A stretch of DNA of 5,231 nt from Elusimicrobiota bacterium. Its GTDB lineage: Bacteria > Elusimicrobiota > Elusimicrobia > UBA1565 > UBA9628. Positions 1-5,231 of this stretch are shown here, one piece after another. A program made the position numbers and the translations under genes. Positions within the stretch are counted from its first letter, which is position 1; each line of letters starts with the position of its first letter. The notes under the pieces were generated by a model that was given only the letters and a program-made list of their open reading frames with translations, was not told the DNA's origin and ran no database searches. The DNA lies in contig JAQUNT010000208.1 of the NCBI GenBank assembly GCA_028717525.1, forward strand, positions 1 to 5,231, read 5' to 3'.

Positions 1-64
1 TGTACTACCCCCGTTGAAGTCCAGACTAACATTTTAGCTGGACCAGTTTTCGGGGGGAAGGTCA
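1..64. mobile_element. Probable outer end of an insertion sequence, body off the left edge
   Basis: Read on the minus strand from 64, the segment begins TGACCTTCCCCCCGAAAACT, which resembles the terminal inverted repeats of IS3-type or IS21-type elements: a TG start, a C-run, then AAAACTGG and GGTCCA. It contains a nested dyad. CCCCCG (8-13) pairs with CGGGGG (51-56), and GTCCAG (19-24) pairs with CTGGAC (38-43) around a 13-base loop. On the plus strand the inner hairpin is followed by CAGTTTT, so it could also act as a weak terminator. No transposase is visible, and the family cannot be settled without the opposite end. The call rests on recognising the end sequence, so it is tentative. Confidence 0.35.
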
Positions 65-90
65 CGCCGAATAGGGCCTGATTCGCCTAC

Positions 91-124
91 GAGGCAGGAG
101 CTCTATCCATTGAGCTACGGGGAC
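91..124 (-). tRNA. 5' half of a tRNA-Arg gene (probably CCU type), interrupted in the anticodon loop
   Basis: On the minus strand from 124 the sequence gives a 7-base 5' acceptor strand (GTCCCCG), TA, a perfect D-arm (GCTC / GAGC around the 8-base loop AATGGATA) and the 5' anticodon stem CCTGC followed by CTC. The GGATA in the D-loop, with A at position 20, and the overall match to bacterial tRNA-Arg(CCU) genes support Arg. After the first bases of the anticodon loop the match stops. The expected GCAGG stem, the GGTTCGA-type T-arm and the complementary CGGGGAC are all absent from the remaining 90 bases. It is therefore either a pseudogene, a gene split by an insertion or intron whose 3' half lies left of the window, or an assembly junction. 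Confidence 0.6.
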
Positions 125-132
125 TTGTGGCT

Positions 133-138
133 ATTCTA
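133..138 (-). promoter_or_regulatory. Possible -10 box for the tRNA-Arg gene
   Basis: The minus strand reads TAGAAT (5 of 6 matches to TATAAT), eight bases before the first tRNA nucleotide. Transcription would then start at or next to the mature 5' end. The hexamer 17 bases further upstream, TCTCCA, is a poor -35 (3 of 6). It is weak evidence on its own, but its placement fits a tRNA that was once, or still is, transcribed. Confidence 0.3.
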
Positions 139-184
139 CAACAATGTCATCGTGGTGGAGATCACGTGTCTCCGATGGAACGCT

Positions 185-227
185 GGAGCGCGCTCCGGGT
201 CCCATAGCCCGTCGGGGCCGGGTCCCA
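185..227. repeat. 12-bp perfect palindrome and a 10-bp direct repeat in the gap between tRNA and gene
   Basis: GGAGCGCGCTCC at 185-196 is a perfect palindrome. CCGGGTCCCA occurs at 195-204 and again at 218-227. This is the region just downstream of the minus-strand zinc-ribbon gene, so the palindrome could form a hairpin at its mRNA end, but no U-run follows on that strand. A further imperfect dyad, GGAGA / TCTCC around CACGTG, lies at 157-173. No gene is supported between 125 and 256. Confidence 0.4.
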
Positions 228-256
228 CGCCTTGATCCGGCGCGGAGCGGGGAGGC

Positions 257-676
257 TCAGGCGGCCCGATAGTCGGGATGGCGCTGGAGGAACTGCCGCA
301 GGGCTTCCTTGGCGATCATGTCGGTGACCGCGACGTCAGCCACGGATTCCGGGCGCCGGGCCTGGCAGCCCGCGCAGGCCCACTCGCCGCCCACCAAGGA
401 CAGAGGAGCGGCGCATTCGCGGCAGTGCGGCAGCCCCGCTTTCACTGAGGAGACCCGGTGCGTCTTTGGCGAGGCGGTGACCTCCGGGAACCACAGGAGG
501 TCGAAGAGCTCGACGCGGCCCTCCCAGACCAGGGGACGGGCCGCGAGTTCGTCAAGCTGGGCCTGAAGTCCGGCGGCGCGCCGCTCGGCGGGGGCTGCGC
601 CGCGTCTGCCCAGGACCCAGCCCAGAGCCGCGCCTAGGACGGCGGCCAGCGCCGATACGCTCAAGAGGATGCCCAT
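257..676 (-). CDS. Membrane-anchored zinc-ribbon protein, function unknown (139 aa)
   Basis: I do not recognise a named family. The protein starts with a hydrophobic helix (residues 2-23, ending VLGRRG), consistent with a single N-terminal membrane anchor. An Ala/Arg/Glu/Leu-rich, possibly coiled segment follows (about 27-47). A zinc ribbon is formed by C85-x2-C88 and C101-x2-C104, and the tail (about 110-135) is probably helical. The soluble part would most likely be cytoplasmic given the RR after the helix. The ATG at 676 is chosen over an in-frame TTG at 712. That TTG is the first part of a perfect TTGACA -35 box, and transcription should begin at about 676-677, so the TTG codon would not be in the mRNA. 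No ribosome binding site precedes the ATG, as expected for a leaderless message. The gene stands alone and diverges from the lyase gene. It is very probably a real gene with unknown function. Confidence 0.75.
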   Translation of the reverse strand: MGILLSVSALAAVLGAALGWVLGRRGAAPAERRAAGLQAQLDELAARPLVWEGRVELFDLLWFPEVTASPKTHRVSSVKAGLPHCRECAAPLSLVGGEWACAGCQARRPESVADVAVTDMIAKEALRQFLQRHPDYRAA

Positions 677-683
677 CAGGCTG

Positions 684-712
684 AGTATAGCCCGGCCTGC
701 GGGAGGTGTCAA
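684..712 (-). promoter_or_regulatory. Near-consensus sigma-70-type promoter for the zinc-ribbon gene, giving a leaderless mRNA
   Basis: On the minus strand a perfect -35 TTGACA (712-707) is followed by a 17-base spacer and a -10 TATACT (689-684, 5 of 6). The ATG of the zinc-ribbon gene begins eight bases after the -10 box, at 676. The expected start of transcription therefore falls on or one base before the A of the ATG. In such GC-rich sequence a chance match of this quality with ideal spacing, directly before a plausible start codon, is unlikely. Confidence 0.75.
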
Positions 713-753
713 CGGGCGCCTATCCGGCCGGGCTTGGACCGGGCGCGTCCGCC

Positions 754-867
754 GGCCGTAGGGAAATCCGTCCGGCCGGTGCTGGCGGAGCTTCCGGTAC
801 CGCCGGTGCCGGCCGTAGGGAAATCCGTCCGGCCGGTGCCGGCGGAGCTTCCGGTACCGCCGGCGAA
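754..867 (+). repeat. Two 57-bp tandem repeats in the leader of the lyase gene
   Basis: Copy 1 is 754-810 and copy 2 is 811-867. Both begin GGCCGTAGGGAAATCCGTCC. They differ at one internal base (T783 versus C840) and in the last few bases; the three bases before each copy also match. Each unit contains a GC-rich stem-loop, TCCG-(G)-CCGG / CCGG-CGGA, and a GGTACC palindrome. Decayed partial copies may flank the array: TCCGGCCGG recurs at 723-731, and 868-898 resembles a copy with small deletions. The period is 19 codons and the HAL frame stays open through it, but the repeat uses many A- or T-ending codons, unlike the gene body. I read it as untranslated leader. Confidence 0.9.
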
Positions 868-898
868 AATGGTAGAAATCTCCAAGGCGCCCGGCGCC
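868..898 (+). promoter_or_regulatory. Weak candidate promoter and leader hairpin upstream of the lyase gene
   Basis: TGGTAGAAAT at 870-879 contains an extended -10-like element (TGG then TAGAAA, 4 of 6), with no good -35 behind it. Just downstream, GGCGCC-C-GGCGCC at 886-898 can fold into a compact GC hairpin that ends 15 bases before the ribosome binding site. The A/T-richer stretch between the repeats and the start codon is the only plausible place for a plus-strand promoter that I see, but the match is poor. Confidence 0.22.
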
Positions 899-913
899 CT
901 GGGCGATTTCATC

Positions 914-919
914 AGGAGG
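914..919 (+). promoter_or_regulatory. Strong ribosome binding site that fixes the lyase start
   Basis: AGGAGG lies eight bases before the ATG at 928. The resulting 510-aa protein has the normal length and N-terminus of the HAL family. This argues against upstream in-frame starts such as GTG at 706, which would add 74 low-complexity residues. Confidence 0.9.
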
Positions 920-927
920 AGCTTCTC

Positions 928-2460
928 ATGGCGATCAAGCTGGACGGCCGTTCCCTCACCATTGAAGACGTCGTGCGCGTGGCGCGCCACGGCGAGAAAG
1001 TGGAGCTCGCGCCGGAAGCCGTGGAGCGCATCAAGAAGTGCCGCGGCATGCTGGAGAAGAAGATCCAGGCCCGCGAGATCATGTACGGGGTCAACACCGG
1101 CATCGGGGAGTTCTCCGAGGTCGTCCTCAGCGACGAGCAGGTCAAGCAGTTCCAGCGCTACCTCATCTACAACCACGCGGCCGGCATCGGCAAGCCCGCT
1201 CCCGTGGAGCACGTCCGCGCGGCCCTGCTCTCGCGCATCAACGTCCACGCCAAGGGACACTCGGGCTGTCGGCCGGAGATCACCCAGACCTATGCGGCCA
1301 TGCTCAACGCCGGGGTCACGCCCGTGGTCTGCGAGAAGGGCAGCGTGGGCGCCTGCGGCGACCTCTCCCCCATGAGCCAGGCCGCGCTGACCTTGATGGG
1401 CGAGGGCGAGTGCTTCTACAAAGGCGAGCGCATGCCTTCCCAGGATGCGCTGGCCAAGGCCGGCATCCCGGTGCCGGGCCTGCAGGCTCGCGACGGCCTG
1501 GCCGCCATCAACGGATCCAACCTCATCACCGGCATCGCCAGCCTGGCCCTCTACGACGCGGAGCGCTGGCTCAAGCAGGCCGAGATCGCCTGCGCCATGA
1601 GCCTCGAAGCCCTCATGGCCAACATGCGGCCCTACGACACGCGCCTGCACGAGCTGCGGGGCTTTGCCGGGGCCGTGACCAGCGCGGCCAACATCCGCGC
1701 GGTCGTCGCGGGCTCCGACCTGGTCACGGGCAAGCTCAAGGTCAAGGTGCAGGACGCCTATTCCATGCGCTCCTCGCCCCAGGTCATCGGCGCGGCGCGC
1801 GACCAGTTCGCGCACACCCGCCGGCAGCTCGAGATCGAGCTCAACGGCGTGGCCGACAACCCCATCTTCCTGCCCGAGAGCAACACGGTGCTGACCGGCG
1901 CGAACTTCCAGGGCACGCCCATCAGCCTGCCCCTGGACATGGTGGGCGCGGCCGTGACCATGGTCAGCGTGCTCTCGGAGCGGCGCCTCAACCGCCTGCT
2001 CAACCCGGCCCTGAGCGTGAAGCTGCCCGCCTTCCTGACCAAGGGCGCGGGGATGTTCTCCGGACACATGCTCAGCCAGTACACGGCCGACACGCTCATC
2101 GTGGAGCAGCGCATCCTGAGCACCCCGTCCTGCATCCAGTCCATCCCGGCCGCGGCGGACCAGGAGGACTTCGTGAGCATGGGCATGAACGGGGCGCTCA
2201 AGACCCGGCAGATCCTGGACAACGCGCAAGGCGTGCTCGGCATCGAGCTCATCGCCGCGGCCCAGGCCCTGGACTTCCGCGAGTTCAACCCCGGCCAGGG
2301 CACCCGGGCCGGCAAGGCCGCGGTGCGCAAGGTCGTGGAGCACCTGGACGTGGACCGGCCGCTCTTCAAGGACCACAACGCCATGGCCGAGTCCGTGGCG
2401 CGCTGCGAGGTGCTCGAGGCGGTGGAAGCCGCCATCGGCCCGCTCAAGAGCTCCTGGTAG
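928..2460 (+). CDS. hutH: Histidine ammonia-lyase-type MIO enzyme (510 aa) with an Ala-Cys-Gly cofactor triad
   Basis: This is a cytoplasmic aromatic amino acid lyase of the HAL/PAL family. The classical reaction turns L-histidine into urocanate and ammonia. The family normally builds the electrophilic MIO prosthetic group from Ala-Ser-Gly. Here the signature KGSVGACGDLSPM gives A142-C143-G144, Cys standing where Ser143 stands in the Pseudomonas putida enzyme. Other active-site landmarks are in register: Y53 in YGVNTGIG, H83 in YNHAAG, N195 in NGSN, Y278 and R281 in DAYSMRSSPQV, F327 in GANFQG, and E413 in DQEDFVSM. The Glu in QED and the His at 83 favour histidine as substrate, but QEDF (usually QEDH), NGSN and DAYS differ from textbook HALs, so another aromatic amino acid or an aminomutase activity is possible. 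The length is complete for the family. No hutU, hutI or transporter gene adjoins it; instead a secreted protease gene starts four bases after the stop, suggesting an operon. The family is certain, the substrate less so. Confidence 0.93.
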   Translation: MAIKLDGRSLTIEDVVRVARHGEKVELAPEAVERIKKCRGMLEKKIQAREIMYGVNTGIGEFSEVVLSDEQVKQFQRYLIYNHAAGIGKPAPVEHVRAALLSRINVHAKGHSGCRPEITQTYAAMLNAGVTPVVCEKGSVGACGDLSPMSQAALTLMGEGECFYKGERMPSQDALAKAGIPVPGLQARDGLAAINGSNLITGIASLALYDAERWLKQAEIACAMSLEALMANMRPYDTRLHELRGFAGAVTSAANIRAVVAGSDLVTGKLKVKVQDAYSMRSSPQVIGAARDQFAHTRRQLEIELNGVADNPIFLPESNTVLTGANFQGTPISLPLDMVGAAVTMVSVLSERRLNRLLNPALSVKLPAFLTKGAGMFSGHMLSQYTADTLIVEQRILSTPSCIQSIPAAADQEDFVSMGMNGALKTRQILDNAQGVLGIELIAAAQALDFREFNPGQGTRAGKAAVRKVVEHLDVDRPLFKDHNAMAESVARCEVLEAVEAAIGPLKSSW

Positions 2461-2464
2461 GGCC

Positions 2465-4255
2465 GTGGCCCGCTGCGGGCTCCTGCTGGGCCTGACCCTG
2501 TCTCTGGCCGCCGGGGCCGGCGCGGCGGAGCCTGCTCTGCTCCTGCGCGCCGCGCCCATCAACCCGCGCTTCCTGGAGCGCCAGCGGGCCCCGCGCAGCC
2601 GGCCGGCCGCCGTCCCTGGGGGCCACGCGCTGGGCTACTTCCCGGGTCCACTGGACCTCTCCTACCTGAAGGCCTCGGCGGGACTGCGGCCGCGGGCCGC
2701 GCCCCGGGCCGCGCCCGCTTCCTACGACCTGCGCAGCCTGGGCAAGGTCCCCGCGATACGCGACCAAGGCCAGTGCGGCTCCTGCTGGGCTTTCGCCACC
2801 TTCGGCTCTTTGGAGTCCTCCTTGCTGACCGCCGAGACCTGGGACTTCTCCGAGAACAACCTCAAGAACACTTCGGGCTTCGACTACGGCGCCTGCGGCG
2901 GCGGATGGTACGAGATGTCCGCTGCCTATCTGGCCCGCCGCAACGGACCGGTCTCCGAGGCGGACGACCCCTACGACGCGGCCTCTTCGTCCTCGCCTTC
3001 TGGACTCACGGTGCGCAAGCACGTCACGGAGATGCTGTTCTTGCCCGACCGCAGCGACGCCTCGGATAACGCCGCGATCAAGCAGGCCGTGACGGATTAC
3101 GGCGCGGTGGCCACGACGATCTATGTCACCGATGGGTTCGCCAGCAGCACTTCGGACGCCGACTTCAACGCGGCCACCAAGGCCTTCTACGAGCATAGCG
3201 CCAACGAGGTCAACCACGCCGTGGCCATCGTGGGCTGGGACGACTCCTATCCCGCGGCCAATTTCAGCACCCCTCCGCCGGGACCTGGGGCCTTCATCAT
3301 CCGCAATTCCTGGGGCACGGGCTGGGGCGACAGCGGCTACTTCTATATGTCCTATCATTCGTTCAACAGCGCCGCAGACAGCAACCTCACGAACAACATC
3401 GCTTTCAACGCGGCGCAGGACCCCGCTTCAGGGGCTTATGCCTACCAGTACGACAGCCTGGGCTGGGTGGCCTCCTACGGTTACGGCGGCCGGGAAGCCT
3501 GGCTGGCCGGCACCTTCACCGCCACGGCCCACTCGGAGACCGTGAGCCAGGTCGCCTTCTACACCACGGACGCGGGCACAGCTTACGAAGCCCGGCTCTA
3601 CACCGGGGTCGGCTCCAGCCCGGTCAGCGGGACCTTGGCCGACACCAAGACCGGGACCTTCGCCTATCCGGGCTTTCACACCGTCGCCGTCGCCCCCACG
3701 GCCGTCACCCAGAACCAGAGATTCTCCGTGGTGGTCAAGCTCTCCAATCAGGACTACGACTATCCCATCGCCGGGCAGTACCCCCAGGCCGGCTACAGCA
3801 GCGCCGCAACGGCTGCGGACGGGCAGACCTTCGCCAGCCCGGACGGCTCGTCCTGGGAGGACCTCAACCAGAGCTCCACGCACACGCACACCAGCGCCTG
3901 CGTGAAGGCCTTCACCACCGACCGGATCGAGGCCGTGCCCTACACCGACGAGCTCAAGGGCGTGCGCTCCTACCCCAACCCGGCCCGGCTCTCCGAAGGC
4001 GGCCAAGTCCGCTTCGCCGACATCCCAGCCGAGGCCCAGGACGTCAGGATAGAGGTCTACACCCTCTCCGGCCAGCTGGTGCGCACCTTGACGGAAGGCC
4101 GCGGCGTGGGCAGCGACCCGGGCCGGGCCTACAAGGTCGGGCTCTGGGACGGCCGCGATGAGAACGGCAACAAGCTGGCCAGCGGCGTCTATGTCTATGT
4201 GGTCACGGCCTCCAATAAGGCCAAGAAGACCGCCAAGATAGGGATATTCTGGTGA
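2465..4255 (+). CDS. Secreted C1 (papain-like) cysteine protease with lectin-like and FlgD-type C-terminal domains (596 aa)
   Basis: A signal peptide (residues 1 to about 20, hydrophobic core LLLGLTLSLAAGAG, Ala-x-Ala-type cleavage near AGA/AEP) indicates export. A short pro-like linker leads to a C1A peptidase domain (about 86-300). Its catalytic residues are all visible: Q101 (oxyanion hole), C107 in QCGSCWAF, H251 in VNHAVAIVGWD and N281 in RNSWGTGWG. C104 and C144 probably form the conserved papain disulfide. A beta-rich lectin-like module follows (about 318-486, starting AAQDPASGAYAYQYD and ending SACVKAFTTD), as seen in other bacterial C1 proteases. The C-terminus (about 495-596) is a FlgD-type Ig domain (RSYPNPA, VYTLSGQLVRTL, WDGRDENGNKLASGVYVY) ending in a basic KAKKTAKIGIFW tail, probably for surface retention or sorting. 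There is no classical inhibitor I29 propeptide. The GTG start at 2465 is preceded only by weak GGTAGGG, so coupling to the lyase stop at 2458-2460 is likely. Confidence 0.9.
   Translation: MARCGLLLGLTLSLAAGAGAAEPALLLRAAPINPRFLERQRAPRSRPAAVPGGHALGYFPGPLDLSYLKASAGLRPRAAPRAAPASYDLRSLGKVPAIRDQGQCGSCWAFATFGSLESSLLTAETWDFSENNLKNTSGFDYGACGGGWYEMSAAYLARRNGPVSEADDPYDAASSSSPSGLTVRKHVTEMLFLPDRSDASDNAAIKQAVTDYGAVATTIYVTDGFASSTSDADFNAATKAFYEHSANEVNHAVAIVGWDDSYPAANFSTPPPGPGAFIIRNSWGTGWGDSGYFYMSYHSFNSAADSNLTNNIAFNAAQDPASGAYAYQYDSLGWVASYGYGGREAWLAGTFTATAHSETVSQVAFYTTDAGTAYEARLYTGVGSSPVSGTLADTKTGTFAYPGFHTVAVAPTAVTQNQRFSVVVKLSNQDYDYPIAGQYPQAGYSSAATAADGQTFASPDGSSWEDLNQSSTHTHTSACVKAFTTDRIEAVPYTDELKGVRSYPNPARLSEGGQVRFADIPAEAQDVRIEVYTLSGQLVRTLTEGRGVGSDPGRAYKVGLWDGRDENGNKLASGVYVYVVTASNKAKKTAKIGIFW
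4240..4255 (+). promoter_or_regulatory. Ribosome binding site and 4-base stop/start overlap between the two protease genes
   Basis: AGGG at 4240-4243 lies eight bases before the GTG at 4252-4254. That GTG overlaps the TGA stop (4253-4255) of the upstream protease gene in the arrangement GTGA. This fixes the start of the second protease and indicates translational coupling within one transcript. Confidence 0.65.
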
Positions 4256-5231
4256 GGAGAGCCGCTCCAGCCGCCTTCCCCCTCCTTCCGGCCGCCCTGC
4301 TCTTGGCCGCGGTGCCGGGGTTCGGAGCCGGCGCGTCTTCCGTCCGCCTCTCCTCGGCGCCGCTCAATCCCGAGTTCGTCCGCTATATCGCCTCCCGGCA
4401 GGGACCCATGAGGCCATCGGCGGCGCTGGGCGCGTACCGGCTGGGCGACATCCCCAGCCCTGTGGACCTTGCGCACTTGCGCGGGGCGGCGCCCTTGGCG
4501 CCGCGGGCCGGGGCTGGATACGCCGCTTACTATGACCTGCGCACGCAAGGCAAGCTCACCGATGTCCGCGACCAGGGCGCCTGCGGCTCATGCTGGACCT
4601 TCGCCACCTACGGGTCCCTGGAATCCGCGCTCCTGCCGGGCATGGCCTGGGACTTCTCCGAGAACAACCTGAAGAACACCCACGGCTTCGACAACGGGCC
4701 CTGCGACGGCGGCAGCTATGCGATGTCCGCGGCCTACCTGGCCCGCAGGAGCGGCCCGGTCTCCGAGGCGGACGACCCCTACGATGCCTCTTCCTCCGTC
4801 TCCCCCTCCAATCTCACGGTCCGCCAGCAGGTCAAGGAGATGCTGTTCTTGCCCGCGCGCACCGGCCCGTTGGACAACGACACGGTCAAGTGGGCCGTGA
4901 CGACATACGGCGGCATCTATATCTCGATGTACGTCACGGCGGCCTCCTACAACGCGGCCCACAGCGCCTACTACGACAACAGCGGCTCCGGGACCAACCA
5001 TGGCGTGACCATCGTGGGCTGGGACGACAACTTCTCCAAGGACAACTTCAACACCGCCCCGGCCGGCGCCGGCGCCTTCATCGTGCGCAACTCCTGGGGC
5101 GCGGGCTGGGGCGAGGCCGGATATTTCTACCTGTCCTACTATGACGCGAGCCTCAAGGTAAGAGCTGTCTTCGACGCGGCCCAGGACCCGGCTTCCGGCG
5201 CCTATGCGTATCAGTACGACCCTCTAGGCTG
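4252..5231 (+). CDS. Second secreted C1 cysteine protease, paralogue of the upstream gene; partial, runs off the right edge
   Basis: The frame is open from the GTG at 4252 to the window end (326 complete codons, no stop). Residues 2-28 form a signal peptide: RR, a hydrophobic stretch PLLPAALLLAAVPGF, then cleavage near AGA/SS. A linker (about 29-92, LSSAPLNPEFV and LGDIPSPVDLAHL) matches that of the neighbour. The C1A domain (about 93-300) has Q108, C114 in ACGSCWTF, H250 in TNHGVTIVGWD and N280 in RNSWGAGWG. C111 and C151 are the probable disulfide. At 308-326 the sequence enters the same lectin-like module (DAAQDPASGAYAYQYD). By eye most of the catalytic domain is identical or similar to the first protease. 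A 29-bp identical run (2948-2976 and 4756-4784) sits at the same 1808-base offset as the other shared blocks checked, so this is an in-register tandem duplication that has since diverged. A FlgD-type C-terminus is expected beyond the edge but is not visible. Confidence 0.9.
   Translation, partial: MRRAAPAAFPLLPAALLLAAVPGFGAGASSVRLSSAPLNPEFVRYIASRQGPMRPSAALGAYRLGDIPSPVDLAHLRGAAPLAPRAGAGYAAYYDLRTQGKLTDVRDQGACGSCWTFATYGSLESALLPGMAWDFSENNLKNTHGFDNGPCDGGSYAMSAAYLARRSGPVSEADDPYDASSSVSPSNLTVRQQVKEMLFLPARTGPLDNDTVKWAVTTYGGIYISMYVTAASYNAAHSAYYDNSGSGTNHGVTIVGWDDNFSKDNFNTAPAGAGAFIVRNSWGAGWGEAGYFYLSYYDASLKVRAVFDAAQDPASGAYAYQYDPLG

Noticed and set aside
49..90. A 3' half of the tRNA within the window
   Set aside because: No segment pairs with the acceptor strand GTCCCCG or the anticodon stem, and TTCG near 71-74 has no T-arm stem around it.
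144..272. A 42-codon plus-strand frame starting at the ATG at 144
   Set aside because: It has no ribosome binding site, is Arg-rich, and overlaps the 3' end of the zinc-ribbon gene; nothing supports it.
754..867. The tandem repeats as a CRISPR array
   Set aside because: The 57-bp units are directly contiguous with no unique spacers, and no cas genes are present.
2461..2464. A terminator or separate promoter between the lyase and first protease genes
   Set aside because: The gap is only four bases and no hairpin with a T-run is present at the end of the lyase gene.
1038..2495. A 485-codon plus-strand frame inside the lyase gene
   Set aside because: It is an out-of-frame reading of the lyase giving Arg/His/Gly/Pro-rich nonsense.
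709..2562. A 617-codon open frame on the minus strand opposite the lyase gene
   Set aside because: It is an antisense shadow typical of GC-rich genes. Its protein is Arg/Gly/His/Ala-rich without domains, whereas the plus-strand frame is an unmistakable HAL family enzyme.
2444..3358. A 304-codon minus-strand open frame opposite the first protease
   Set aside because: It has low-complexity Gly/Arg/Val composition and no start signal, and it lies wholly opposite a protease with an intact catalytic triad.
4590..5144. A 184-codon plus-strand frame overlapping the second protease
   Set aside because: The adjacent frame starting at 4252 encodes the papain motifs; this one is Arg/Gly/Leu-rich shadow sequence.

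Overview
The window is a high-GC bacterial segment whose coding frames end mostly in G or C. No single marker fixes the taxon. A secreted papain-like protease with a lectin-like module and a FlgD-type C-terminal domain, together with the base composition, recalls metagenomic Elusimicrobiota or a neighbouring phylum. That placement is inference.

Left edge (1-256): positions 1-64 look like the outer end of an insertion sequence that continues off the window. It is followed by the 5' half of a tRNA-Arg gene on the minus strand (91-124); its 3' half is not in the window. The 132 bases after it hold a possible tRNA promoter, a 12-bp palindrome and a short direct repeat, but no convincing gene.

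Middle (257-927): a small minus-strand gene encodes a membrane-anchored zinc-ribbon protein of unknown function. Its promoter is near consensus and sits so close to the ATG that the mRNA should be leaderless. Divergent from it, the leader of the next gene holds two nearly perfect 57-bp tandem repeats.

Right (928-5231): three plus-strand genes form a tight, probably co-transcribed unit. The first is a histidine ammonia-lyase-type enzyme of 510 aa whose cofactor-forming triad reads Ala-Cys-Gly instead of the usual Ala-Ser-Gly. Four bases later comes a secreted C1 (papain-like) cysteine protease with lectin-like and FlgD-type domains. A second, paralogous C1 protease follows, its GTG start overlapping the stop codon of the first, and it runs off the right edge.

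A reasonable inference is that the proteases digest external protein and the lyase deaminates an amino acid released from it, but no transporter or other histidine-degradation gene is visible. The points most worth a second look are the Ala-Cys-Gly triad, the leaderless promoter, the repeat-bearing leader, the lyase-protease operon and the interrupted tRNA.
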